A stretch of DNA of 64,000 bases from JANWYQ01 sp034432445 (GCA_034432445.1 DAOUBX010000204.1:3184-67183); one strand, 5' to 3'. Positions 43,198 through 51,924 are shown, counted from the stretch's first letter. Numbers and translations are program-made. Notes: generated from the sequence alone by a model not told the origin.

Positions 43198-44919
43198 ATG
43201 CTACGCACAGTTCCAGAGACGATCAACGAAGAAGTCGACCTCTACATTCGCACCTACTACTCACTGTTGCGCAGCACGCAAGCCATCCGGGTGCGTTCGC
43301 TGGAGGAAACGCACGCCGGCATGCGCGCCAGCTTGCACCCCAACGCCGACGACCCAGAGCCCGACATCTCGGCGTTCACCTATGCTGCGGCGCGACTGCC
43401 GTCCTGCATGCCGCAGGTCAAGCTCGTGCTACTGGGGCAGTCGGACGAGGTGTTCCTGCGCCGCGGCCGCGTGGACATCAGCCGCTGGCAGCGGGTCTAT
43501 GCTGCGGCGCGGCGGCGCAAGATGTTCTTCGACGGCCAGGATCGGCTGGCCTGTTACATCTCCAGCGTCAGCGACATCGACGACCTGATCCCCATCTTGA
43601 CAGCCTATCAGATCGAGTGGAACAAGCTGCACTATCGCTTCAGCACATCAGATGCTGCTGCACGGCTGCGGAGGTTGGCTGGGCCGGTCGAGCTGGCAGC
43701 GCAAGACCTGGAGGCGATCCGCGCCGCACTCGGCTTGGAAGTGGAGCCATTCCAGCGGTTGTGCCAGGCCTGGCGCAAAGACTTGAGCGATAGCTTCCGC
43801 CACCTGGCCGAGCACCCCAGCGATCTGAGCCTGAACCTGTTGGCGGGCTCGGTGGCCGACTATCGCCAGGCGGTACAGGCCTGGTGGAGCAGCGTGGCCG
43901 AGCAGGCCAACCTGGGGCCGCTCTATGATCGCTCGATCTACTTCGTCTCCAGCAATCCCCACGCCATCCCAAACCTGCTCAGCGGCTTTGCGCGGCTGCA
44001 CCGTGATGCCCTGCTCACTTTTCTGTATCAGCACAATCCGGAGGGTTTGTGGGATGAGTGGCAGCGGCTGGCAGATGAAGGCAACGCGGCGGCGCAAGAA
44101 AACCTGCTGTACTACGTCCAGCGCAACTTTCTGCAGGCCGACCCTGCGCGCCAGCAGGAGTGGCTGGCCCACGAGGCGGCCCTAGGAATCCACCGCATCG
44201 ACAACCCCCACTACCTGGACGTGGGCGCGCAAGTCATCGAGCTGGGGCGGCTGGACCCAGCCCTTTTCGACCCGCGTCTGCGCATGCCGGGCTTGGAAAA
44301 GCTGCGCCGCAGCCAAGACTTGTTGGTCAACGTCGATTACCCGCTGGGCATGGCGGCTTACCACCTCTTCTCGCAGATCTCCGCCGCCGTGCCCGACCTG
44401 CTGGGGGTGTACATCATGGGCAAGGCCGCCACGCTCAACGGCCGCGTGGGCGACGTGATGATCCCCAACGTGATCTACGACGAGCATTCCAAGAACACCT
44501 TTTTGTTCAAGAACTGCTTCGAGGCGGCAGACGTGGCGCCGTATCTGCAATACAGCACGGTCTTTGACAACCAGAAAGGCGTCACTGTGCGCGGCACCTT
44601 CCTGCAGAACCGCCAGTTCATGGCCGTCTTCTACAAAGAGGGCTACACCGACATCGAGATGGAGGCCGGGCCGTACCTGAGCGGTATCTACGAGGACATT
44701 TACCCGCAGCGCTACCCGATTAACGAGATCGTCAACCTGTTCATCAACGCGCCCTACGACATCGGCGTGCTGCACTACGCCTCGGACACGCCCTACAGCC
44801 GGCGGCAGAGCCTGCTCAGCAAGAGCTTGAGCTACTTCGGCGTCGACGCCACCTACGCTGCCAGCATCGCGATCATGCGGCGGATTTTGCAGGTGGAACT
44901 GGCGCGATTGGGTGGATGA
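43198..44919 (+). CDS. Large soluble protein of unknown function (DUF6909-like)
   Basis: 573 aa, no signal peptide or membrane helix. It is largely helical in the first 350 residues. The best conserved-looking block is YIMGKAATLNGRVGDVMIPNVIYDEHSKNTFLFKNCF near 405-440, with NRQFMAVFYKEGYTDIEMEAGPYLSGIYE after it. These recall the base-recognition and GD.MIP loops of nucleoside phosphorylase/AMP nucleosidase folds, but that is only a suggestion. I believe proteins of this type are filed as DUF6909. Its end overlaps the start of the YfhO-like gene. Confidence 0.75.
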   Translation: MLRTVPETINEEVDLYIRTYYSLLRSTQAIRVRSLEETHAGMRASLHPNADDPEPDISAFTYAAARLPSCMPQVKLVLLGQSDEVFLRRGRVDISRWQRVYAAARRRKMFFDGQDRLACYISSVSDIDDLIPILTAYQIEWNKLHYRFSTSDAAARLRRLAGPVELAAQDLEAIRAALGLEVEPFQRLCQAWRKDLSDSFRHLAEHPSDLSLNLLAGSVADYRQAVQAWWSSVAEQANLGPLYDRSIYFVSSNPHAIPNLLSGFARLHRDALLTFLYQHNPEGLWDEWQRLADEGNAAAQENLLYYVQRNFLQADPARQQEWLAHEAALGIHRIDNPHYLDVGAQVIELGRLDPALFDPRLRMPGLEKLRRSQDLLVNVDYPLGMAAYHLFSQISAAVPDLLGVYIMGKAATLNGRVGDVMIPNVIYDEHSKNTFLFKNCFEAADVAPYLQYSTVFDNQKGVTVRGTFLQNRQFMAVFYKEGYTDIEMEAGPYLSGIYEDIYPQRYPINEIVNLFINAPYDIGVLHYASDTPYSRRQSLLSKSLSYFGVDATYAASIAIMRRILQVELARLGG

Positions 44920-47539
44920 AATGCTGCTCCTGCTTGTTAGCGTCTCTGTGCTCTTTATCGGTTCTGGCCTGCTCGCTCACTGGCTGCACCGCCGCGGCCG
45001 GCCGGACTGGCGCCAGGATGTGCTGGCGGCCGGGCTGTTGGCGCTGGCCTGCCTCGGCTACTTCTGGCGCATTCTCCTCGGCGACGCCTGGATGCCGGCC
45101 GACGGCGGCGACCTGATCTCCTTCCTCTGGCCAACGTATCGCTTTGCGGCGGAGAGTCTGCGCAACGGCCAGCTACCTCTCTGGAACACGCACCTCTACG
45201 GCGGCGCGCCACACGTCGCCGACATCCAGGCCGGCTTCCTCTACCCGGTCAACCTGCTGCTGTTCTTCCTCCTGCCCGATTTCAGCACCAAGGCCATGCA
45301 GACGCTCAGCATCCTGCACTTCTGGTGGGCCGGGCTAGGCATGTACGTCTTCTTGCGCAGCCTGCGCTGGGGGGCGGAGCGGCAGGAGCAGGTGAGCCGG
45401 CCGGCCAGCCTGCTGGCTGGGATCGCCTTCGCCTTCTCTGACCCGTTCTGGGTGCACTTCGGCAACCTGAACTTCATCGCCGTGGCCAGCTGGCTGCCAT
45501 GGGTGATGGCGTGCTACATGCGGGCGTTGGAAGAGGGAAAGGAAGGAAAAGAGGGAAAGGAGGGAAAGAAGGGGGAGGATAGACAAGTAGATAAGGGAGC
45601 GGGTAGACAAGTGGACAAGGAGGCAAGTAGACAAGGCGAGGGTGCAGAGAACGACGAAGAGCGTTCACCGATCACCGTTCACCGATCACCGATCACCGTT
45701 CACCGTTCCCTGGCCTGGGCTGCGCTGGCTGGGCTGTTGCTCGGTATCGGCACCCTCGCCGGACACATCCAGGCCACGTTGTTCATCGGCATGGCCGCTG
45801 CGATCTACGGCGCGTTCTGGGTGTTGGGTGGAGCGAGCGCGCCCTACTCCCGAGCAGGGGGAGGTCGAGAGAGAGTCGTGCGCTATCTCGCCAGGCTGGC
45901 CGTCCTGGCCGCTGTCGCTTTCTTGATCGCCGCGCCGGTGCTCTTGCCCGCGCTGCAGTTGACGCAGTACACCACGCGCGCCAACTGGAGCTATCAGGAG
46001 ACCGTCGGCTATTCCCTGTCGCCGGCGCAGTGGATCGGCTTTGTCGTCCCCGGCTTCTTCGGCCGCGGGCCGCAGCTACACTGGGGCCTTTGGCCGCGCG
46101 TGGAAGTGGGCTATCTGGGCATTCTGCCGCTCGCGCTGGCCGCGCTGGCGCTCCTGGCGCGGCGAGAGCGCCACATGTGGGCGCTGACCGGGTTGAGCGG
46201 AGTGGCTTTTCTCCTCTCCTTGGGCATCTACAGCATCGTGCACGGCTGGTTGACACTGCTGCCCGGCTTTGATCTGTTGCGCGCGCCGGCGCGCTTTGCC
46301 CTGCTGGTGGACTTCGGCCTGGCTGCGCTGGCCGGCGTGGGCTTGCACGTGCTGCTCAGCTCGCTCAGCGACGGCGCCGCCTGGAAAGCTGTTACCCGAC
46401 TGGCCGATGGCCTAGGCTGGCTGGCCAAGGCCGTTGTGGCTATTGTCGTACCGTTGACCTTTGCTGCGCTGCTCTTGGCCCAAGACAAGGACCCCACGGT
46501 CTACCTGCGGGTGGCCGTGGCCGCCATTGCCGTCATGCTGTTCGTAGGCTTTCTGCTGGCGAGCTGGGCGTTGGTTGCGGCGCGCCGCAACGGCTGGGCG
46601 CAGCCGGGCACGCTGGCTGTGCTGGCCATTAGCCTGGTCTTTCTGGACCTCGCCAGCACCGGCGCCTACAACGACCTGGGCGGCCAAGACCCCGCGCGCA
46701 CCTTCGACCAGCCGGCGATCGCAGCCTTCTTGGCGCAAGAGAACGAGCCCTTCCGCATCGATGCCCGCACCGACATCGATCAGCTCTGGCAGCCCAACAC
46801 GGGGCTGCTTTACGGCTTTGATGACGTGTGGGGCGTGGTCAACCCCTCGATCCTCGCCGCCTACGAGCGCTATTGGGAGGGCATGGGCAGCCGCTCCAGC
46901 CGGCTCTACGACTTCCTCAACGCCAAGTACGTCATCGCGCGCAAGGATGTCGTGCTGGACTGGGAGAAGTTCGAGCTGGCCTTCGACGGCGACCCTGACC
47001 TGAACGTCTATCGCAACCGCGCCGCCTTGCCGCGCGGCCAGATCATCCACGAGGTACTGGCGGTGGACACGCCCGAGGCGGCGTGGGACGCCGTGCACGC
47101 CACAGGCTTCGATCCTGGCCGCCAGGTTGTGGTGGAAGACACCGGCCAGGGCGCGCTATGGATGCCGCCGACGGGCGCGCCCAGCCCTGGCGCCGACGAA
47201 CACGTCACCTGGCTTAAGCGCACGCCCACGCAACTGGTGTTGGAGGTGACGGCGGCCGCGCCAGGCTATCTCGTGCTGAGCGAGGCCTGGTATCCCGGTT
47301 GGCAGGTCCAGATCGGCGCCGATGGCCGGTGGAGCGACCTACCTGACGCCGTCGTTCGCGCCAACACGGCCTTCCAAGCTGTGCCCTTGACCCGCGCCGG
47401 CGCGTATCAGGTGCGTCTGCGCTTTGCCCCTCTGCCCTGGCGCGTGGGTTTGTCTCTTAGCGTTGTCAGCGTGCTCGGCCTTGTCATTGTGGCCGGCGCG
47501 CTGCGGCGGCGGCGCCCTCTACACCGTCTGGACGTATGA
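44912..47539 (+). CDS. YfhO-family membrane protein with low-complexity in-frame insert
   Basis: 875 aa, about twelve membrane helices, then a soluble C-terminal domain (about 600-840) and a last helix. Motifs such as WMPADGGDLISFLWPTYRFAAESLRNGQLPLWNTHLYGGAPHVADIQAGFLYPVNLL are typical of YfhO/GT-C glycan transferases. Residues about 207-265 (45531-45707) are an insert of Glu/Lys/Gly repeats followed by SPITVHRSPITVHRS between two helices. It starts with GTG 44912, overlapping the preceding stop by 8 nt, or with ATG 44921. Likely role: sugar transfer to teichoic-acid-like or other surface polymers. Confidence 0.88.
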   Translation: MDEMLLLLVSVSVLFIGSGLLAHWLHRRGRPDWRQDVLAAGLLALACLGYFWRILLGDAWMPADGGDLISFLWPTYRFAAESLRNGQLPLWNTHLYGGAPHVADIQAGFLYPVNLLLFFLLPDFSTKAMQTLSILHFWWAGLGMYVFLRSLRWGAERQEQVSRPASLLAGIAFAFSDPFWVHFGNLNFIAVASWLPWVMACYMRALEEGKEGKEGKEGKKGEDRQVDKGAGRQVDKEASRQGEGAENDEERSPITVHRSPITVHRSLAWAALAGLLLGIGTLAGHIQATLFIGMAAAIYGAFWVLGGASAPYSRAGGGRERVVRYLARLAVLAAVAFLIAAPVLLPALQLTQYTTRANWSYQETVGYSLSPAQWIGFVVPGFFGRGPQLHWGLWPRVEVGYLGILPLALAALALLARRERHMWALTGLSGVAFLLSLGIYSIVHGWLTLLPGFDLLRAPARFALLVDFGLAALAGVGLHVLLSSLSDGAAWKAVTRLADGLGWLAKAVVAIVVPLTFAALLLAQDKDPTVYLRVAVAAIAVMLFVGFLLASWALVAARRNGWAQPGTLAVLAISLVFLDLASTGAYNDLGGQDPARTFDQPAIAAFLAQENEPFRIDARTDIDQLWQPNTGLLYGFDDVWGVVNPSILAAYERYWEGMGSRSSRLYDFLNAKYVIARKDVVLDWEKFELAFDGDPDLNVYRNRAALPRGQIIHEVLAVDTPEAAWDAVHATGFDPGRQVVVEDTGQGALWMPPTGAPSPGADEHVTWLKRTPTQLVLEVTAAAPGYLVLSEAWYPGWQVQIGADGRWSDLPDAVVRANTAFQAVPLTRAGAYQVRLRFAPLPWRVGLSLSVVSVLGLVIVAGALRRRRPLHRLDV
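45663..45711 (+). repeat. Heptanucleotide tandem repeat inside the YfhO-like gene
   Basis: Seven units of G(T/A)TCACC, the last degenerate: GTTCACC, GATCACC, GTTCACC, GATCACC, GATCACC, GTTCACC, GTTCCCT. They follow a purine-rich tract of GGAAAGGA-like and GTAGACAAG-like repeats (45531-45640). Three units code seven amino acids, so the tract reads in frame as SPITVHR repeats. Confidence 0.9.
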
Positions 47540-47562
47540 CATGGCGCGCGGCGTGGCCGAGC

Positions 47563-47757
47563 TCAACGCCTGCCTTTGAGCTGACCAGCCAGCGAGGCCG
47601 CCACGTTACCCGATATCCTGCTATGCTGGCGGGTGGCGCAGGCCATCGCGCAGATCTCGCCCCGGAAATACTCGTGCTTGACGTCGCTCTGCCGGCCGAA
47701 GGCCAGGTACTCGGCTGGTGTCGAATAGGTTTTGGCACTGCGCTCTTGGGCTGTTCC
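47563..47757 (-). pseudogene. Truncated Uma2 (DUF820) endonuclease-like remnant
   Basis: Minus-strand reading from 47757 to the stop at 47563 gives TYSTPAEYLAFGRQSDVKHE followed by YFRGEICAMACATRQHSRIS, a clear match to the N-terminal third of Uma2/DUF820 nucleases (EYLALE.ES..KHEY..GEI.AMAG). The catalytic C-terminal two thirds are missing, and a stop lies just upstream in frame. It is therefore a dead fragment. It occupies most of the 320-bp gap between the YfhO-like gene and the carboxylase gene. Confidence 0.7.
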
Positions 47758-47859
47758 TTACTGCTTGTCCAGGACCGACGGTGCTGATCTGCCGCAGCCG
47801 CTTGCCCAACGCGTCGAAACTGACCTCAGCCTGGGCCAACACCGTCAGTTCTACCGCCG

Positions 47860-49470
47860 CTACATCCTGAACACCCCGTACCGCGTCTCGTTCACCGGCG
47901 CATTCAGGCAGGCCGACAGCGCCAGCCCCAGCACCTGCCGCGTCTCGGGTGGGTCGAGAATACCGTCGTCCCACAGGCGCGCCGTGGAATAGTAGGGGCT
48001 GCCCTCCCGTTCGTATTTCTCCAGCGTGGGGCGCTTGAACGCCTCCTGTTCCTCGGGGGTCATTAGTGGCTGACCGCGGCGGGCCAGTTGCTCCTGCTTG
48101 ACCGTGAGCAGCACGTTGGCGGCCTGCTCGCCTCCCATGACGCTGATGCGGCTGTTGGGCCACATCCACAGGAACCTGGGCCCGTAGGCGCGGCCGCACA
48201 TGCCGTAGTTGCCTGCCCCGAAAGAACCGCCGATGATCACCGTCAGCTTGGGCACCTGGGCATTGGCCACGGCGTGCACCATTTTGGCGCCGTCCTTGGC
48301 GATGCCGCCTTGCTCGTACTGCTTGCCCACCATGAAGCCGGTGATGTTCTGCAAGAAGAGCAACGGGATGCGCCGGGCCGTGCACAGTTCCACGAAGTGC
48401 GCGCCCTTCAGGGCCGACTCGCTGAACAGGATGCCGTTGTTGGCCACGATCCCCACCGGATAGCCCCAGATGCGTGCGAAACCGCACACCAGCGTCGTGC
48501 CGTAGAGCGCCTTGAACTCGCGGAGGCGGCTGCCGTCCACCAGCCGCGCGATCACCTCGCGCACGTCGTAGACCTCGCGAAAGGTGCGCGGGATGACGCC
48601 GTACAGCTCGGCCGGGTCGTACAACGGGTCCTCCGGCGGCGCGATGTCCAGATCCACCTGCTTGCGCGTGTTCAGCGTGGCCACAATGCTGCGCACGATC
48701 TCCAGCGCGTGCTCATCGTCCAGCGCCAGGTGGTCGGCCACGCCGGAGATGCGGGTGTGTACGTCCGCGCCGCCCAGCTCCTCGGCCGTCACCTCCTCAC
48801 CCGTTGCGGCCTTCACCAGCGGCGGCCCGCCCAGGAAGATGGTGCCCGTGCCCTTGACGATCACCGTCTCATCGCTCATGGCCGGCACGTAGGCACCGCC
48901 CGCCGTGCAGGAGCCCATCACCGCTGCAATCTGCGGAATGCCGGCCGCGCTCATGGTGGCCTGGTTGTAGAAGATGCGACCGAAGTCGTCCACGTCAGGG
49001 AAGACCTCGTCCTGCATAGGCAAGAACGCGCCGCCCGAGTCCACCAGGTAGATGCAGGGCAGGCGGTTCTCCAGCGCCACCTGCTGGGCGCGCAGGTGCT
49101 TCTTGACGGTCATGGGATAGTACGTGCCCCCCTTGACCGTGGCGTCGTTGGCCACGATCAGGCACTCATGACCGGCGACGGAGCCGATGCCGGTGACGAT
49201 GCCGGCGCAGGGCGCGTCACCGTCATACAGCTCCCACGCGGCCAGGGGCGACAGCTCCAGGAAGGGGGAGCCGGGGTCCAGCAGCCGGTCGATGCGCTCG
49301 CGGACGAAAAGCTTGCCCTGCTCGGCGTGGCGTTGCTGGGCCAACTCGCCGCCACCCTTGCGCACCAGCGCCAGCCGGCTGCGCAGCTCCTCGGCTAGTC
49401 GACGATTGTGGGCTACATTGGCTTGAAATTGGGGGTCCTGCGGGTCGAGGTGTGAGTCGAGGACTTCCAT
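47860..49470 (-). CDS. Acyl-CoA carboxylase, carboxyltransferase (beta) subunit
   Basis: 536 aa crotonase-fold carboxyltransferase. The sequence follows methylcrotonyl/propionyl-CoA carboxylase beta: RERIDRLLDPGSPFLELSPLAAW, ANDATVKGGTYYPMTVKKHLRAQ, YLVDSGGAFLPMQDEVFPD, GSCTAGGAYVPAMSDE, ITGFMVGKQYEQGGIAKDGAKMVHAVANAQVPKLTVIIGGSFGAGNYGMCGRAY. The last blocks favour the methylcrotonyl (leucine degradation) type, as the biotin-carboxylase partner is not adjacent. ATG 49470 has AAGGGAG upstream; the eight-codon longer form from 49494 is less likely. Confidence 0.93.
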   Translation of the reverse strand: MEVLDSHLDPQDPQFQANVAHNRRLAEELRSRLALVRKGGGELAQQRHAEQGKLFVRERIDRLLDPGSPFLELSPLAAWELYDGDAPCAGIVTGIGSVAGHECLIVANDATVKGGTYYPMTVKKHLRAQQVALENRLPCIYLVDSGGAFLPMQDEVFPDVDDFGRIFYNQATMSAAGIPQIAAVMGSCTAGGAYVPAMSDETVIVKGTGTIFLGGPPLVKAATGEEVTAEELGGADVHTRISGVADHLALDDEHALEIVRSIVATLNTRKQVDLDIAPPEDPLYDPAELYGVIPRTFREVYDVREVIARLVDGSRLREFKALYGTTLVCGFARIWGYPVGIVANNGILFSESALKGAHFVELCTARRIPLLFLQNITGFMVGKQYEQGGIAKDGAKMVHAVANAQVPKLTVIIGGSFGAGNYGMCGRAYGPRFLWMWPNSRISVMGGEQAANVLLTVKQEQLARRGQPLMTPEEQEAFKRPTLEKYEREGSPYYSTARLWDDGILDPPETRQVLGLALSACLNAPVNETRYGVFRM

Positions 49471-49499
49471 AGTCCGGCTCCCTTCAGGGTGCAAAATGG

Positions 49500-49614
49500 C
49501 AACTGCTCAGGCGCCTAGCATTGGAAACCATGGGCAATTGGCGCCTGAGTTGGTTTTGCAGACACGTTTGCAAACGAGAATCCAAGCGCCCAGCACCTGT
49601 GGCGCTTGTGCAGA
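49500..49614 (+). repeat. Dispersed intergenic element, copy 5
   Basis: AACTGCTCAGGCGCCTAGCA at the left and CAAGCGCCCAGCACCTGTGG at the right, with TTGGTTTTGCAGACACGTTT inside, matching the copy at 24603. It lies just downstream of the start region of the carboxylase gene and before the dnaK terminator. Confidence 0.78.
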
Positions 49615-49660
49615 GAACAAGCGCCGCCATTATAACACAGCACTCCCGACGTTGTCCACG

Positions 49661-49717
49661 AAAAAAGGGCTGCGGCCCGCAGGTTCCGTGGCGGAACCTA
49701 ACGGGGCCGCAGCCCTT
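49661..49717 (-). terminator. Terminator of dnaK
   Basis: A long branched hairpin: AAGGGCTGCGGCCC pairs with GGGGCCGCAGCCCTT, enclosing an inner AGGTTCC/GGAACCT stem. On the minus strand the stem is followed by TTTTTT. It ends the dnaK transcript about 180 nt after the stop codon. Confidence 0.92.
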
Positions 49718-49733
49718 GTAGGCTTGTTTTGGG

Positions 49734-49863
49734 TAACTCTTCAGGTGCCGGGCATTGGAGACCGACCCGGAGGGGCTAGCGCCCGGTTGGCTGCTTAAGT
49801 CGGCTCTGCAAACACCATAGCAAAGGCAGACGCACGTGCCCGGCACCTATGGTTGAACAGTTA
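49734..49863 (+). repeat. Dispersed intergenic element, copy 6 (best inverted ends)
   Basis: 130 bp. The left end TAACTCTTCAGGTGCCGGGC reads like the complement of the right end (CCCGGCACC, TATGGT, TGAACAGTTA), apart from a 6-nt insertion. It lies in the 3' untranslated part of dnaK, between the stop codon and the terminator. The other bases of 49471-49894 hold copy 5 and the terminator. Confidence 0.85.
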
Positions 49864-49894
49864 GTCCGTTGTTACGCTGAGGCGGCTTGCCGTG

Positions 49895-51814
49895 CTACAC
49901 GGCCCTGAACTCACCCTCGACCACATCGTCCGTGTCGGGCGTGCCGCTGCCGCGCGCGTGGCCATTGCCGGCGTGATAGCCGTTGCCGTAGCCTGCGCCA
50001 CCCGTAGAAGCGCTGCCGTAGGCCTGCGTGCTGACGCGGTAGCTGGCCTGCTGCACGCGCTCCATGGCGCTGCGAATGGCGGTCACATCCTCACCCTTGA
50101 GCGTCTGGCGCAGGTCGTTGATCAACTGCTCGAGCGCCTGGCGATCGGCCTGGCTGATCTTGCCGTCTAGATCACGCAGCGTGCGCTCCACGGTGTGGGC
50201 CAGTGCATCGCCTTCGTTGCGAGCCTCGATCAACTTCTTGCGCCGCTCGTCGGCCGCCTTGTTGATCTCGGCCTCGCGCACCATGCGCTCCACCTCGGCC
50301 TTGCTCAAGTTGGTCGAAGCGGTGATGGTCACGCTCTGCTGCTTGCCGGTGGCCTTATCCTGGGCGCTGACATGCAGAATGCCGTTGGCGTCGATGTCGA
50401 AGGTCACCTCGATCTGCGGCAGGCCGCGCGGGGCCGGCGGAATACCCTCCAGGTTGAACTGGCCCAGGCTCACGTTGTCGGCGGCCATCGGTCGCTCGCC
50501 TTGCAGCACATGGATCGTCACCGCCGTTTGGTTGTCTTCGGCCGTGCTGAAGATCTGGCTCTTGCGCACGGGCACCGTCGTATTGCGCTCGATCAACGGC
50601 GTCATCACGCCACCCAGGGTCTCCACACCCAGGGTCAACGGCGTCACGTCTAGCAGCAGCACATCTCTCACTTCACCGCCGAGCACGCCGGCCTGCAGCG
50701 CCGCGCCGACCGCCACCACCTCATCCGGGTTAACGCCCTTGTGCGGCTCCTTGCCGCCGCTGAGCTGACGCACCAGCTCCTGCACCATCGGCATGCGTGT
50801 GGCGCCGCCGACCAACACCACCTCGTCGATCTGGCTGGCCGAGAGCCGGGCGTCGCGCAGCGCGGCCTCGAACGGCCCGCGCAGCCGCTGAGTCAGATGC
50901 GCGCTGATCTGCTCGAACTTGCTGCGGGTCAGCCGCATCTGCAAATGCTTAGGCCCGCTGGCGTCGGCCGTGATAAAGGGCAGGTTGATCTCAGTCTCCA
51001 AGATGCTGGACAGCTCAATCTTGGCCTTCTCGGCTGCCTCCTTGAGCCGCTGCAGAGCCTGCCGGTCGTTGCGCAGATCGATGCCTTCCTGCCGCTTGAA
51101 CTCCTCAGCGATCCAATCCATGATCACCTGGTCGTAGTCGTCGCCGCCCAGGTGGGTGTCGCCGGCCGTGGCCTTGACCTCGATCACGCCGTCGCCCACC
51201 TCCAGCACCGAGACGTCGAAGGTGCCGCCACCCAGGTCGAAGACCAGGATCGTCTCGTTGTTCTTCTTGTCCAGTCCGTAGGCTAGCGCTGCCGCCGTAG
51301 GCTCGTTGATGATGCGCAGCACCTCGAGGCCGGCGATCTTGCCGGCGTCCTTGGTGGCCTGGCGCTGGCTGTCGTTGAAATACGCAGGTACTGTGATCAC
51401 AGCCTGTGTGACCGGTTCACCGAGATAGGCCTCGGCGTCGGCCTTCAGCTTACCCAGGATCATGGCGCTGATCTCCTGGGGCGTGTAGGTCTTGTTCTTC
51501 ACCGGGATGCGCACACGCGCGTCGCCAGAGGGCCCTTCGACCACGCTGAACGGCACACGCTGGCGCTCCTCGCTCACCTCGTGAAAGTGGCGGCCCATGA
51601 AGCGCTTGATGCTGAAAATGGTGTTTTCCGGGTTGACAACCGCCTGCCGTCGCGCCGTCTGGCCGACCAAGCGCTCGCCGTTCTTGGTGAACGCCACCAC
51701 GGACGGGGTCGTGCGCCCGCCCTCGGCGTTCGGGATCACCACGGGGTCGCCGCCCTCCATGACAGCTACCACCGAGTTCGTTGTTCCTAAGTCAATACCA
51801 ACAATCTTGCTCAT
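49895..51814 (-). CDS. dnaK: Chaperone DnaK (Hsp70)
   Basis: 639 aa, full length. Nucleotide-binding domain: IGIDLGTTNSVVAV at the start, VITVPAYFNDSQRQATKDAG, INEPTAAALAYGL, DLGGGTFDVS, VLVGGATRMP. Substrate domain and lid follow, ending with the conserved EEVD-like tail DDVVEGEFRAV. It folds newly made and stress-damaged proteins with DnaJ and GrpE, neither of which is adjacent, so dnaK is a single-gene unit here. AGGAGAGG precedes the ATG. No CIRCE element is visible upstream; phased direct repeats are seen instead. Confidence 0.98.
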   Translation of the reverse strand: MSKIVGIDLGTTNSVVAVMEGGDPVVIPNAEGGRTTPSVVAFTKNGERLVGQTARRQAVVNPENTIFSIKRFMGRHFHEVSEERQRVPFSVVEGPSGDARVRIPVKNKTYTPQEISAMILGKLKADAEAYLGEPVTQAVITVPAYFNDSQRQATKDAGKIAGLEVLRIINEPTAAALAYGLDKKNNETILVFDLGGGTFDVSVLEVGDGVIEVKATAGDTHLGGDDYDQVIMDWIAEEFKRQEGIDLRNDRQALQRLKEAAEKAKIELSSILETEINLPFITADASGPKHLQMRLTRSKFEQISAHLTQRLRGPFEAALRDARLSASQIDEVVLVGGATRMPMVQELVRQLSGGKEPHKGVNPDEVVAVGAALQAGVLGGEVRDVLLLDVTPLTLGVETLGGVMTPLIERNTTVPVRKSQIFSTAEDNQTAVTIHVLQGERPMAADNVSLGQFNLEGIPPAPRGLPQIEVTFDIDANGILHVSAQDKATGKQQSVTITASTNLSKAEVERMVREAEINKAADERRKKLIEARNEGDALAHTVERTLRDLDGKISQADRQALEQLINDLRQTLKGEDVTAIRSAMERVQQASYRVSTQAYGSASTGGAGYGNGYHAGNGHARGSGTPDTDDVVEGEFRAV

Positions 51815-51872
51815 TGCTTACCTCTCCTTTTTGCACTAATAGCCCAAATTTCTTCCCCACTTTAGCAGGAGA

Positions 51873-51913
51873 GTGTTAGAGCAGCGTCGGCGGTGTGTTG
51901 GAGTTGTGTTAGA
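51873..51913 (-). promoter_or_regulatory. Helically phased direct repeats upstream of dnaK
   Basis: On the minus strand TCTAACAC (51913-51906), TCCAACAC (51902-51895) and TCTAACAC (51880-51873) are spaced 11 and 22 bp apart, one and two DNA turns. They lie 59-99 nt before the dnaK ATG. This arrangement suits a regulator bound on one DNA face. A weak -10 (TATTAG, 51841-51836) is nearby. Confidence 0.5.
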
Positions 51914-51924
51914 GATGAGAGCAC

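Noticed and set aside
45663..45711. CRISPR-like array because of regularly repeated GTTCACC units
   Set aside because: Units are contiguous heptamers without spacers and stay in frame inside a gene.
47621..48487. 288-codon minus frame spanning the Uma2 remnant and carboxylase 3' part
   Set aside because: It joins an out-of-frame reading of the Uma2 remnant with an out-of-frame reading of the carboxylase; neither part makes sense in this frame.
48088..49398. 436-codon plus-strand frame opposite the carboxylase gene
   Set aside because: Composition (His, Arg, Ala, Leu, Val) mirrors the reverse complement of a GC-rich gene, and the carboxylase frame is unambiguous.
51815..51924. CIRCE-like element before dnaK (TTAGCAGGAGAGTGTTAGAG)
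   Set aside because: Only fragments of the two half-sites match, and the 9-bp spacer and GAGTGCTAA arm are missing.
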